Assembly (NCBI GenBank): GCA_044226525.1
Contig: JBGAGV010000010.1
Coordinates: forward strand, 62,001-126,000
Reading direction: 5' to 3'
Length of the DNA: 64,000 nucleotides
From: VFJQ01 sp044226525
GTDB lineage: Bacteria; Verrucomicrobiota; Verrucomicrobiia; Chthoniobacterales; Chthoniobacteraceae
Part shown: positions 41,822 through 50,874 of the stretch, in pieces
How the letters are laid out: every line of letters starts with the position of its first letter
Position numbering within the stretch: the stretch's first letter is position 1
Notes under the pieces: model-generated
What the model saw: the letters and a program-made list of their open reading frames with translations, nothing else
The model's database searches: none
Told to the model about the DNA's origin: nothing
Translations under genes and position numbers: made by a program

Positions 41822-43210
41822 TCAGTAATCGCGGAATGGCCCGCGGGGCTCGGAGTCATCCATCGCTCTGCGCCACTTTTCAAAGCGTGCTTTCACCATG
41901 GCAAGCTTATCGGGTTGCTCGCGGGAGAGGTCGCTTTTCTCGCCAAGATCTTTCGATAAATCGAAAAGCCCGCTGCCTTTCTCACTCTGCACCCATTTCC
42001 ACTGGCCTACCCGCGCGGCGATGTCGTCCCGGCGCTGCCAGAACATTTCCTGGCGCGGTGATGGCTTTTCGCCCGCAAGCACCGGGAGTGCGTCGAAACC
42101 ATCGAGTGGCACTTCGGGCAATTTGGCACCGGCTATCGCGGAGAAAGTCGGCAGCAGTTCCAGCGACGTCAGGAAATCGTCCGTGACCCGTCCGGCAGGC
42201 AGGTGCCCCGGCCAGCGTGCGATAAATGGGACGCGCAGACCACCCTCCCACATGGTGGACTTGGCACCACGCAGCGGGGCATTCCCGCCATTGCCGCTGC
42301 CACCGTTGTCGGAAAGGAATACCACCACCGTGTCCTGTTCGAGCCCGCGCGATTTGATCTCCGCGAGCACTTCGCCAATCGCTTCATCCATGCACGTGAC
42401 CGCTCCGTAATAACGCGCGAGCTTCTCGGGCACTCCTTGCGCGACATACAGTGCGGAATATTTCTCCGGCACCTGCACGCCGGCCGACTCGCCTTTCTCC
42501 CCTTCTGCCTTTTGCGGCCCGGGAGCGAACGACGAAGCGCCATGCGGCGCGTTGAAGGGTAGATAAAGAAACCACGGTTTCGCCGCGTTCGCCTGAATGA
42601 AGGCGAGTGCTTCACGCTTGAACACATCGGTCGCATACGTGCCGCGATCCTCCTGGGTGCGCTGGTTGCCCCGGAACATCGACGGAACTCCATAGCGCTC
42701 GTGCGTGTAGTAATCGATGCCGTTGTTTCCGTGCCCATAGAAGAAGTCGAATCCGCGCTGGAGCGGCAGATAACGCTTCGCCTGCCCCATGTCCCACTTG
42801 CCCACGACGGCAGTCGCATACCCCATGCGATGCAATACATCACCGACCGTGATCTCGCGCGGATCGAGTCCGAGCGTCATCTCGGGTGACACCGCATATT
42901 CGTTCGGCGTAAAGCGATGCCCATAGTTCGTCATGTCATTGCGGACCATGTCGTAGAGCCCATTTCGCTGCGGATAGCGTCCGGTGAGGATACTGCCTCG
43001 CGATGGCGTGCAGGCCGGCCACGTCACGTAAAAACTCGTCGCCCGCACTCCTTCGGCAGAGAGCCGATCAAGGTTCGTCGTTTTCACCGGTTTGGTGCCG
43101 ATGCAACTCAGGTCAGGATAGCCTTGGTCATCGCTGACAATGAGCAGAATGTTCGGCTGTCGCGCCCAGGCGAGGCTCGCGGCGAGGAGGAGAACGCAGA
43201 TGATTTTCAT
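41822..43210 (-). CDS. Exported sulfatase
   Basis: This 462-residue sulfatase has a short signal peptide (MKIICVLLLAASLAWA), VSDDQGYPDLSC at about 26-36, and the formylglycine site CTPSR at 67-71. GKWDMG replaces GKWHLG, and SDNGGSGNGGNAPLRGAK lies near residue 300. The SGN-GGNAPLRG context and the open reading of VTWPACTPSRGS resemble subfamilies with broad arylsulfatase activity. There is no basic tail (it ends RGPFRDY). Its ATG overlaps the SGNH esterase stop (ATGA), so the two enzymes are coupled: one removes sulfate, the other an acyl ester. Confidence 0.92.
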   Translation of the reverse strand: MKIICVLLLAASLAWARQPNILLIVSDDQGYPDLSCIGTKPVKTTNLDRLSAEGVRATSFYVTWPACTPSRGSILTGRYPQRNGLYDMVRNDMTNYGHRFTPNEYAVSPEMTLGLDPREITVGDVLHRMGYATAVVGKWDMGQAKRYLPLQRGFDFFYGHGNNGIDYYTHERYGVPSMFRGNQRTQEDRGTYATDVFKREALAFIQANAAKPWFLYLPFNAPHGASSFAPGPQKAEGEKGESAGVQVPEKYSALYVAQGVPEKLARYYGAVTCMDEAIGEVLAEIKSRGLEQDTVVVFLSDNGGSGNGGNAPLRGAKSTMWEGGLRVPFIARWPGHLPAGRVTDDFLTSLELLPTFSAIAGAKLPEVPLDGFDALPVLAGEKPSPRQEMFWQRRDDIAARVGQWKWVQSEKGSGLFDLSKDLGEKSDLSREQPDKLAMVKARFEKWRRAMDDSEPRGPFRDY

Positions 43211-43908
43211 GGTTTCTTCAGCTTCGCTTTCAACTCCGGGGCGGCGTCAGGCAATTTGCTCATCACGAGTTCCGCCATCGCCTTCGCGCCCTTCTCACCG
43301 AAGTGAGTGTGATCGGTCGCGGCGTTGGCAAACTCGGCCGCCTTCTGCTCGCCGACCTTGAGGTAGAGCTCACGGCTCATCGTATGCAGGTCGATAAGCG
43401 GCGCCTTTTTCTCGGCGGCAACGGCTTTCATCGCGTCGGCATAGGGCTGAAGGATGTCATCGAGCGTGCCGTCGGGATTCCAGTTGCGGCGGAGCATTGG
43501 CGTGACCAGCACCGGTTGCGCGCCGATGGTGCGTGCGTCATCGATGTAGCGGCGCAGGTTTTCACGGTAGTCGGTTGCCGCGTCGGTGGCCTCGGGCTTT
43601 TCCTTGGCATGCGAATCGTTGTGCCCGAACTGGATAAGGATGACTTGCGGCTTCTCGGCGAGTGTCTTCTCCCAGCGTTTTTCGGCGATGAACGTCTTCG
43701 TGCTCCGCCCGCTCGCGGCGAGGTTCACGACCTTGATCGAGTGATCGAAATAACCCGCGATAAACTGGCCCCAGCCGCGGCTGGGACTCTGCTCCGGGTA
43801 ATCGCAGACGGTGGAATCGCCGACGATGGCAATTTTCACCGGAGCAGCGATGGCAGACAGCGTAAGGACGAACAGGCCAAGCAGACAGGAGACAGCGCGG
43901 AACATCAT
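43207..43908 (-). CDS. Exported SGNH hydrolase, rhamnogalacturonan acetylesterase-like
   Basis: The 233-residue protein has a signal peptide (VSCLLGLFVLTLSAIAA) and all four SGNH blocks: GDST with Ser32, Gly67 in NLAASGRST, Asn97 in GHND, and Asp199-x-x-His202 in DHTHFG. This layout is that of CE12 esterases such as rhamnogalacturonan acetylesterases, which remove acetyl groups from pectic or related polysaccharides. Overlaps of 4 bp with sulfatase genes on both sides link it to desulfation. The substrate is inferred from family and context. Confidence 0.88.
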   Translation of the reverse strand: MMFRAVSCLLGLFVLTLSAIAAPVKIAIVGDSTVCDYPEQSPSRGWGQFIAGYFDHSIKVVNLAASGRSTKTFIAEKRWEKTLAEKPQVILIQFGHNDSHAKEKPEATDAATDYRENLRRYIDDARTIGAQPVLVTPMLRRNWNPDGTLDDILQPYADAMKAVAAEKKAPLIDLHTMSRELYLKVGEQKAAEFANAATDHTHFGEKGAKAMAELVMSKLPDAAPELKAKLKKP

Positions 43909-45902
43909 TTCTTGCGACGTGGCGGTTTGGTTTTCGCGACACCGGTGCCGGCGACTTCCAACGCACCGATTTCGAGCGCGCCCTTATCGGCCGGCAGAAA
44001 GACACGCAGTTGCACGACGCTGCCTTGCGCAGGCACGGACACTGCGACGTCGCTCCAGTCAGCGCTCGCGGGAATGGCGAAGCTGGCCACGTGCTCTTTC
44101 GCAAACTCCGTTTCCTCAGCCAGCCGCCATTGCACCTGGCCGAGACCACCAGCGGGAGCGCGCACATGCAAGCGCACGCTCGCAGTGCCGGTGCAATGAT
44201 ATTGCGCGGTGCCGAGGAAGGGATTGCGGCCATTCAACTCCAGACGCACTCCTTCCGGGATGGTGGTCGCTTTCACGCCGCGCAATTTCCAACCGGCGAT
44301 GGGACCCGTGCCATCATCCGGGCCGAGTTCCTTCTTGACCGCGATCGGCTTGGGCGCGGCGCCCTGGTAAGCGGGATTCGGGCGCGGATAAGTCGCACCG
44401 GTTTCGGCGAGGAAGGCATCGATTTGGATGTCGAGTTCCTTCACACGTGCCGGTTCCGAAGCCGCGAGATTCTTCGTTTCGCTGAGGTCGTCTCGCAGAT
44501 TGTAGAGCTCGAAGCGACCTTCTTCGCCCGCCGGCACACCGAACCAGCGAATGAGTTTCCAATTATCCGAGCGCGCCCAGACCCCGCCGACCTGCGCGAC
44601 GCTCTTCCCGTGCGGGAAATAGTTGAAGAAGGTTTTGCGTTCGAGCGGCGCGGTTTGTTTGAGCACCGAGGCGTAGCTCGCACCGTCGATCTTCTGCTGC
44701 GCGGGGCGCGGCGTGCCGGTGAGTTCGAGCAGCGTGGGATACAGGTCGATGTGACCAACGATCGCGTCGCTGGTCGTGCCGGGCTTGATATGCCCCGGCC
44801 AGACCCACATGAGCGGAACGCGCGTGCCACCTTCGTAAAGCGTGCCTTTGCCGTCGCGCAGCGGGGTATTGATGGTCGGCGGCTGATTTCCCGCCCACTT
44901 GCGCCATTCCTTCAGAAAGTCGCCTTTGGTCGCTTCGGCGCGTTCGGTCTTGCCCTCACCGGCCACGTTACTGTGCGTATTGCCGCCGTTGTCGGAGTTG
45001 AAAACCACGATGGTGTTTTCGGCGAGCCCGAGTCGATCAAGCGTTTCAAGCACGCGCCCGAAGCACTCATCCACGCTCTTCAACATGGAAGCCATGATTG
45101 GATTTCCCTGCACGCCACGCGGGTCTTTCTTGTTCGCGAAAGCCTTGGTGTATTCCTCTTTATGCCCCCACGGACCGTGGACGCCGTAATTCCAGAGGTT
45201 GAGGAAAAAGGGGCGATCCTTGTTTTCGGTGATGAACTTCACAGCCTCATCCGCGAGCCGATCGACGATGTATTCGCCCGCGGGCCCATCGGTGATCGTG
45301 CCCACGCGAGTCTGCCCACGCGGGACGCCGTCGGGCTTCACGCCGTAGGGCGAGAAATAATTCCCCGGCGGCCCCGGGTCGGGATGGCAGTGAAAGGCGA
45401 CATCGAAGCCCTGCTGCTCCGGCCAGTGCGGCTGCGTAAGCCCGAGATGCCATTTGCCAATGTGCGCCGTCCGGTAGCCTGCATCGTGCAAGGCCTCCGC
45501 CAGCGTATATTCGGAAGGCTCCAGGTAGTTCTTACTCTCCGGCGCGAGCATCGGCTTATTGGGAGCGGCGGTGGCGGGCAGGAACTGGTGACCGGGCGGC
45601 TGTGGCGGCTGATGCCCCGTCGCGCTGGTAATACCGTGTCGCGCGGAATATTTTCCGGTCAGCAGCGAAGCTCGCGAAGGCGAGCACAAGGGCTGCGCGT
45701 AAGCATCGGTGAACCGCATCGCGTGCGTGGCAAAGCGGTCGATGTTCGGCGTCTCGTAATACTTCGAGCCGTAGGCACCGCAGTCCATCCAGCCCATGTC
45801 GTCCACGAGGAAGACAATTACGTTGGGCTTTCGCTCGGCCGCGAGAGCGATGCCCGCGCAAGCCACCAAGGCAACGAGTGAACTAACCGGTTTTAGTTTC
45901 AT
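43905..45902 (-). CDS. Exported sulfatase with C-terminal beta-sandwich domain
   Basis: At 665 residues this is about 180 longer than a plain sulfatase. The signal peptide is MKLKPVSSLVALVACAGIALA. The catalytic part has LVDDMGW, CSPSR at 73-77, GKWHLG, and NSDNGG near residue 304. From about 520 a separate beta-rich domain follows (GWKLRGVKATTIPEGVRLEL, CTGTASVRLHVRAPAGG, VVQLRVFLPADKG). It may bind carbohydrate and target the enzyme. It ends in a basic tail (AKTKPPRRKK). It overlaps the esterase gene by ATGA and lies 5 bp after the next sulfatase gene. Confidence 0.92.
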   Translation of the reverse strand: MKLKPVSSLVALVACAGIALAAERKPNVIVFLVDDMGWMDCGAYGSKYYETPNIDRFATHAMRFTDAYAQPLCSPSRASLLTGKYSARHGITSATGHQPPQPPGHQFLPATAAPNKPMLAPESKNYLEPSEYTLAEALHDAGYRTAHIGKWHLGLTQPHWPEQQGFDVAFHCHPDPGPPGNYFSPYGVKPDGVPRGQTRVGTITDGPAGEYIVDRLADEAVKFITENKDRPFFLNLWNYGVHGPWGHKEEYTKAFANKKDPRGVQGNPIMASMLKSVDECFGRVLETLDRLGLAENTIVVFNSDNGGNTHSNVAGEGKTERAEATKGDFLKEWRKWAGNQPPTINTPLRDGKGTLYEGGTRVPLMWVWPGHIKPGTTSDAIVGHIDLYPTLLELTGTPRPAQQKIDGASYASVLKQTAPLERKTFFNYFPHGKSVAQVGGVWARSDNWKLIRWFGVPAGEEGRFELYNLRDDLSETKNLAASEPARVKELDIQIDAFLAETGATYPRPNPAYQGAAPKPIAVKKELGPDDGTGPIAGWKLRGVKATTIPEGVRLELNGRNPFLGTAQYHCTGTASVRLHVRAPAGGLGQVQWRLAEETEFAKEHVASFAIPASADWSDVAVSVPAQGSVVQLRVFLPADKGALEIGALEVAGTGVAKTKPPRRKK

Positions 45903-45907
45903 GACGA

Positions 45908-48019
45908 TTATTGGGCGACTTTGACGTTTCGGAAGGCCGCCGACTCCCCGAACACGAGGAAGTTCGCGCCGGTCTTTGGTTCTGCGAGCACGGGATGCGT
46001 GCCTTTGATGATCACGTCGTTCACCTGCACGGTGGTTTCATTTCCGTGGAAGGTGATGCGCACGGGATACCAGCGATTCGCCTCGAGTTGCATCGCCTTG
46101 CGCGCGATCGGCTCGACCGCGTCCTTCCCTTCTCCCTGGGCCGGATTCTTCGTCAGACCCACCGCGCTTCGCGATACCTCGATGCGGAAGCTTCCCTTCT
46201 TCCCGCCCCACTCGACCCGGAGCGAATGACGATTCGCCCCGTTGAACTTGATCTCGTATTCGATCGTTCCATCCGCCAGCGAAAGCGGAGTGTGCAGCGC
46301 GGCCCCTTGGTTTTCCTTGCCCTTCTGCGCGCCGGACAACCCGCCATCGCGTGCGGTCCATTCGCCTTGCGAAACGGTCCATGGCTTCGAAGGTAACTGG
46401 CTGAGCGGCTCGCTCAGCACGACTTTGCCGATGAGCGGAGGCAATTCAGCGACGGCCGATTTTGGCTTCACTCCCTCCGGCGGAAGCTCGCGGCTGTAGC
46501 CGCCATCGCGATAACGATTCAGCAGCGCGCTCAGCTCCTTCACAATTTCGGGATGCGCCGCGCTGACATCTTTCGTTTCGGCGGGATCGTCCTGCGTATT
46601 GTAAAGCTGTGAGCGGAACTCGTCCGCATGCGCTTTGCGGGCGGCCGGTTTGATTTCATCCACCGGCACACCTTCGATCCATTTCCACGGCCCCTTGCGA
46701 ATGGCGAACACGCCATCGGAGCTGTGCACGATCATGTCCTCGCGAATCGGCTTGGCCGGATCGCACAGGATCGCCGGCAGGAAACTCCGGCTATCCTCCG
46801 CGGCTTTGCTGGCGGAAGGGAGTTGATCGCCGATGACGGCTGCCGTCGTCGCGAAAATATCCGCGAGGCTGATCATCTCTTTGCACACGGTTCCGGCCGG
46901 CGCCTGGCCGGGCCAGCGCACGATGAACGGCACCTTGAACCCACCCTCCCACACGTGGTGTTTTCCGCCGCGCAGCGGGCCGTTCACCGCCAGTCCGGCA
47001 TTCAGCGCCTTCGTCTGCGGCATATCGCGCGCGGGTTCTTTCACCCCACCATTGTCGCTCGTGAAAATGACGAGCGTGTTCTTCGTGACGCCCATCTGGT
47101 CGAGCGTGTCGAGAATGCGCCCCACGCTGCGGTCGAGCTCGTGGATCCAGTCACCATAAATTCCCGCCACACTTTTTCCGGCGAGATCCTTGTCGGGCGT
47201 CACCGGGTTGTGCACGGCGACGGGCGTGAAATAGAGGAAGAACGGTTTATCCTTCGGCTGCTGCTGCATCCAGTGGATCGCCTTATCGGTAAGCGTCGCC
47301 ATCACCCGCTGATTTTTCCGGCGGGGCGCATCGAGCGTCATCGGGTTGCCGCGGGCGCCTTCCGTGTCGTCTTTGGTGTAATCGGCCTGGAAGTTGTCGT
47401 CATCCGGCACCGGGCCGGCGATTTTCATCCCGGGCGGAATTTTGCCCGAGCGCAGGCCATACACGAAGCGGTTCTCCACATAGACGCCCGTCATGTCACC
47501 GTGATTACTCGGAACGCCGAAATGATAGTCGAATCCGAGATCAAGCGGTCCCGGCGAAAGTTCCGCGGTGTAGTCGGTTCGCCAGTTCGGCGCATCCGTC
47601 GCCGTGCCGTAGCCGAGATGCCATTTGCCCACTGCCGCCGTCGCGTAGCCATGCTTTTTGAGCAGCGACGCCATCGTCAACCGATCCGTCTCGATGTGTA
47701 GCGGAGCAAAGGTGCTCAACACTTCGTGTTTCAGCGAAGTGCGCCAGCAATACCGCCCGGTCATCACCGAGTAACGGGTGGGCGAGCAGACGGACGACGT
47801 GGTATTGCCATCCGTAAACCGACGCCCCTCCGCGGCGAGCCGGTCAATGCTGGGCGTCTTGATCAGCGCGGGATTCGCGCCGTAGCAAGTCGCGCTGCCG
47901 TAACCGTAATCGTCCGCCAGAATCACGACGACATTAGGCTGCGCGGGTTTCCAATCGGCAGCAGTGACGAGCGTCGCCACAGATACAAGCGACAGGGCAA
48001 GGAGTGCGGTCCGTTTCAT
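45908..48019 (-). CDS. Exported sulfatase with C-terminal lectin-like (DUF1080-type) domain
   Basis: The protein has 703 residues, the largest sulfatase in the window. The signal peptide is RTALLALSLVSVATLV. The catalytic domain has LADDYGYG, the formylglycine site CSPTR at 78-82, GKWHLG, and TSDNGG near residue 321. The C-terminal 170 residues, from about 533, form a concanavalin-like beta-sandwich of the DUF1080 type (GEWTARDGGLSG, GTIEYEIKFNG, WYPVRITFHGNETTVQVND). Such domains are found on many Verrucomicrobiota enzymes and probably bind a carbohydrate. It has no lysine tail. Confidence 0.93.
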   Translation of the reverse strand: MKRTALLALSLVSVATLVTAADWKPAQPNVVVILADDYGYGSATCYGANPALIKTPSIDRLAAEGRRFTDGNTTSSVCSPTRYSVMTGRYCWRTSLKHEVLSTFAPLHIETDRLTMASLLKKHGYATAAVGKWHLGYGTATDAPNWRTDYTAELSPGPLDLGFDYHFGVPSNHGDMTGVYVENRFVYGLRSGKIPPGMKIAGPVPDDDNFQADYTKDDTEGARGNPMTLDAPRRKNQRVMATLTDKAIHWMQQQPKDKPFFLYFTPVAVHNPVTPDKDLAGKSVAGIYGDWIHELDRSVGRILDTLDQMGVTKNTLVIFTSDNGGVKEPARDMPQTKALNAGLAVNGPLRGGKHHVWEGGFKVPFIVRWPGQAPAGTVCKEMISLADIFATTAAVIGDQLPSASKAAEDSRSFLPAILCDPAKPIREDMIVHSSDGVFAIRKGPWKWIEGVPVDEIKPAARKAHADEFRSQLYNTQDDPAETKDVSAAHPEIVKELSALLNRYRDGGYSRELPPEGVKPKSAVAELPPLIGKVVLSEPLSQLPSKPWTVSQGEWTARDGGLSGAQKGKENQGAALHTPLSLADGTIEYEIKFNGANRHSLRVEWGGKKGSFRIEVSRSAVGLTKNPAQGEGKDAVEPIARKAMQLEANRWYPVRITFHGNETTVQVNDVIIKGTHPVLAEPKTGANFLVFGESAAFRNVKVAQ

Positions 48020-48028
48020 AAATCTCGA

Positions 48029-49405
48029 TTATTCTTTCGCCTTCTTTTTGCGGCGGGGTTTGGCGCCGTCGCCGGGTTCGGGTCCGTCGTTGTCGCCTTT
48101 GTTGCCCCACAGCGGTCTCACATTCGCTTTGTTCCATTCATCCCATCGCGCCTGGAGTTCCTTCATCTTGTCCGGCATCGCGGCGGCGAGGTCTTTGTCT
48201 TCGTGGATGTCTTCGCGAAGATTGTAGAGCTTTGCTGCGGTGACCGGTTCACGCCCCCCACTCTGCGTGTCGGCATTGCTGTCGTAGCGCACGAGTTTGA
48301 AATCGCCGCTGCGAATCGCCATCTGCCCGCCGAAACGCCAGTAAAGCGCGCCATGCGGGGTGCCCGCTGTTTTCCCCGAGAGAAAGGGCAGCAGATTAAC
48401 TCCCTCAAGCTTCCACTCCGACCTCGGCTCGATCCCTGCCGCAGCCAGCGCGGTCGCGTGCAGATCGAGTTGAATCGCCAGTTGATCAAAAACTCCCGGC
48501 TTCACGTGCCCGGGCCAGGAGACGACAAAGGGCACGCGAATGCCACCTTCGAGCGTGGTGCGTTTGCTCCCGCGCAGAGGTTCGTTGCGGGAGCCGTTCA
48601 CCGTCACGCCTTTCATCGTAGGCCCGCCGTTGTCGCTGATGAACGTGACGAGGGTGTCTTTTTCCAAACCGAGTTCCGCGAGCTTCTTGCGCACCACGCC
48701 CACGGCGTCATCCATCGCCAGCATCATCGCGTCGTAGGTTTGACGGCGCTTGTCCTGAACATCCGGTAACTTCGCGAGCCGGTCATCCGTGGCATGCATC
48801 GGCGTATGCACAGCGTTGAACGCGAGATAGAGAAACCACGGCTGGGTTTTATGCCGATCGATAAACGCGGCGGCTTCGCGACCGAAAGCATCGGTCGTAT
48901 AATCAAGTTCCTTCACCGGCTCGATGCCGCGCATGATCCCGCCCGCGTCGAAGTAACTATGCGCGCCGGCCAGGAAGCCGAAAAACTCGTCGAACCCGCG
49001 CTTTTGCGGATGCCTCGCTTCGTCCGAGCCAAGGTGCCATTTGCCAACTGCGCCGGTCACGTAACCGCCAGTCTTGAGATGATCGGGCAGCGTCGTCTCC
49101 GTCAGCGGCAGTCCATCGCCACCACCGGGATTGAACTCATGCCCGAAGCGCGTCTGATAACGCCCTGTCAGCAATCCCGCCCGCGTCGGCGAGCAATAAG
49201 GGCCGCTCACATAGCCGTTCGTAAACCTCACCCCGGACGCAGCCAGCGCGTCGAGATTTGGAGTCGGGATGTCTTTGCACTGCTGAAAGCCGACATCGCC
49301 ATAACCCATGTCGTCCCCGACGATCACGAGAATGTTCGGCTTGCGTTCGGCCGCGACGAGCGGTGTCACGACGACCAGGGAGAGGAGGAAGGGCAGAAAT
49401 TTCAT
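48029..49405 (-). CDS. Exported sulfatase with lysine-rich tail
   Basis: Start ATG 49405 opens the signal peptide MKFLPFLLSLVVVTPLVA; a longer frame upstream is ignored. The 458-residue enzyme has VGDDMGYGDVGF, the formylglycine site CSPTR at 71-75, GKWHLG, and ISDNGGPT near residue 257. The DMGYGDVGF and NGYVSGPYCSPTRAG motifs resemble N-acetylgalactosamine-6-sulfatase-type enzymes. The C-terminus ends in a basic tail (GDGAKPRRKKKAKE). It is 9 bp upstream of the lectin-bearing sulfatase gene. Confidence 0.92.
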   Translation of the reverse strand: MKFLPFLLSLVVVTPLVAAERKPNILVIVGDDMGYGDVGFQQCKDIPTPNLDALAASGVRFTNGYVSGPYCSPTRAGLLTGRYQTRFGHEFNPGGGDGLPLTETTLPDHLKTGGYVTGAVGKWHLGSDEARHPQKRGFDEFFGFLAGAHSYFDAGGIMRGIEPVKELDYTTDAFGREAAAFIDRHKTQPWFLYLAFNAVHTPMHATDDRLAKLPDVQDKRRQTYDAMMLAMDDAVGVVRKKLAELGLEKDTLVTFISDNGGPTMKGVTVNGSRNEPLRGSKRTTLEGGIRVPFVVSWPGHVKPGVFDQLAIQLDLHATALAAAGIEPRSEWKLEGVNLLPFLSGKTAGTPHGALYWRFGGQMAIRSGDFKLVRYDSNADTQSGGREPVTAAKLYNLREDIHEDKDLAAAMPDKMKELQARWDEWNKANVRPLWGNKGDNDGPEPGDGAKPRRKKKAKE

Positions 49406-49503
49406 GCGGGAGGAATAACGGAAGTCGCTACGGTTCGGACACACCGGTGGTCCCGGCGAGCAGACGAAAAAAGCCGCGCTTCAGGAGCGGATCATCGGGT
49501 GGA

Positions 49504-50874
49504 TCATTTCTTTTTACGTCGAGGCGTCGCCGCACCCTCCGCACCGACCTGCCCAGGCGTCACGGCGCCTTTCAGCAATTCCTCCAGCTTCGCTTGCATC
49601 GTCGCAACTCGCTCGGGTTCCTTCTCCGCGAGGTTCGTTTTCTCACCGATGTCGCTGGCGACGTTGTAAAGCATCACGGAATTGGCCGCGGATTTTTTCT
49701 TCACTGATTCTCCTTCCGGCACCGACTCGCTCGCGTCTTCGCTCGCATTCATCAGCAGCTTCCAGTCGCCCATGCGCACGGCGGCGCGGTCGGGGTTCTG
49801 GACGAGGAGGATGGCGTCGTGCGGAGATTTTGCGCCTTGTGTAAGCATCGGCCAGACGTCGCGGCCATCGAGCGGCAGCTTTTGATCGAGCGAGCCGCCC
49901 GCGAGTTTCACCAAGGTAGGATACCAGTCTACCGCGTGCATCGGCTCGTTCACCGTGGCACCCGCCGGGATGTGGCCGGGCCAGTTGGCAAATGCGCACA
50001 CGCGCACGCCGCCTTCGTAGATCGTGCCTTTGCCGGCCCGTAGCGGCCCATTGTCAGAAACCGGGCCGGGGTTCGGCCCGCCATTGTCGCTGGAGAAAAC
50101 GATGAGCGTTTCCTTCCGCATTCCAGCGGCATCGAGCGCGGCGATGATCTGCCCGATCGCTTCATCCACGGCGGACATCATCCCCGCGATGTTCCGCCGC
50201 GTTCCCTTGAGCGACGCATAAGGTTGCGTGTAGCGGTCCGGCACCTGAAACGGCGAGTGGACACCATTGAACGGCACATACAGAAAGAGCGGCTTCGACT
50301 TGTTCCGCTCGGTGATCAATCGGCACGCTTCGCGCGCGATGAGATTCGTGCTGTAACCTTCTTCCTTCAGTTCCTGATCGTCGTGATGCCAGTCGTGCGT
50401 CCCTTCGCGGATGTGCGTGAAGTAATCGATCATGCCGAAGTAAAGGCCGTGCTGATGATCGAACCCGCGCATCGTGGGCAGATAAGCGCGGTCGAATTCA
50501 CCGAGGTGCCATTTTCCCGTGATCGCCGTTTCGTAACCCGCGTCGTGCAGTGCATTGGCCAGCGTGCGCTCCTGGAGCGGCAGGCCCCACTTCGCGTGCG
50601 GGCGCACAATGGTGTAAACGCCGGTGTGCGTAGCGTAACGGCCGGTCATGAGCGCCGCCCGAGTGGGCGAGCACACTGGCTGGACGTAGTGCGACGAGAG
50701 GATCGTCCCTTCACGCGCGAGTTTGTCACAGTTCGGCGTTTTGATGTCCTTGCTGCCGTTAAAGCCAACGTCGGCATACCCAAGGTCATCCACCAGCAGA
50801 TAGACGATGTTTGGCTGCGACGCTGCGCGGGCAGACCACGCGGCGACGACGAGGAGAAGCAGTGCGCGCAGCAT
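49504..50874 (-). CDS. Exported sulfatase, arylsulfatase B-like
   Basis: I used the ATG at 50874, which shares a base with the upstream stop; a GTG just before it is possible. The 456-residue enzyme has a signal peptide (LRALLLLVVAAWSA), LVDDLGYADVGFNGSKDIKTPN, the formylglycine site CSPTR at 68-72, GKWHLG, and SSDNGGPN near residue 263. The LGYADVGFNG opening and the HYVQPVCSPTRAALMTGRYA motif are those of arylsulfatase B-like enzymes, which act on the 4-sulfate of N-acetylgalactosamine in animals. Exact specificity here is unknown. It ends in a basic tail (EGAATPRRKKK). Confidence 0.92.
   Translation of the reverse strand: MLRALLLLVVAAWSARAASQPNIVYLLVDDLGYADVGFNGSKDIKTPNCDKLAREGTILSSHYVQPVCSPTRAALMTGRYATHTGVYTIVRPHAKWGLPLQERTLANALHDAGYETAITGKWHLGEFDRAYLPTMRGFDHQHGLYFGMIDYFTHIREGTHDWHHDDQELKEEGYSTNLIAREACRLITERNKSKPLFLYVPFNGVHSPFQVPDRYTQPYASLKGTRRNIAGMMSAVDEAIGQIIAALDAAGMRKETLIVFSSDNGGPNPGPVSDNGPLRAGKGTIYEGGVRVCAFANWPGHIPAGATVNEPMHAVDWYPTLVKLAGGSLDQKLPLDGRDVWPMLTQGAKSPHDAILLVQNPDRAAVRMGDWKLLMNASEDASESVPEGESVKKKSAANSVMLYNVASDIGEKTNLAEKEPERVATMQAKLEELLKGAVTPGQVGAEGAATPRRKKK

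Noticed and set aside
44010..45881. A 623-codon plus-strand frame over a sulfatase gene
   Set aside because: Complementary shadow of the sulfatase at 43905-45902, which carries the catalytic motifs.
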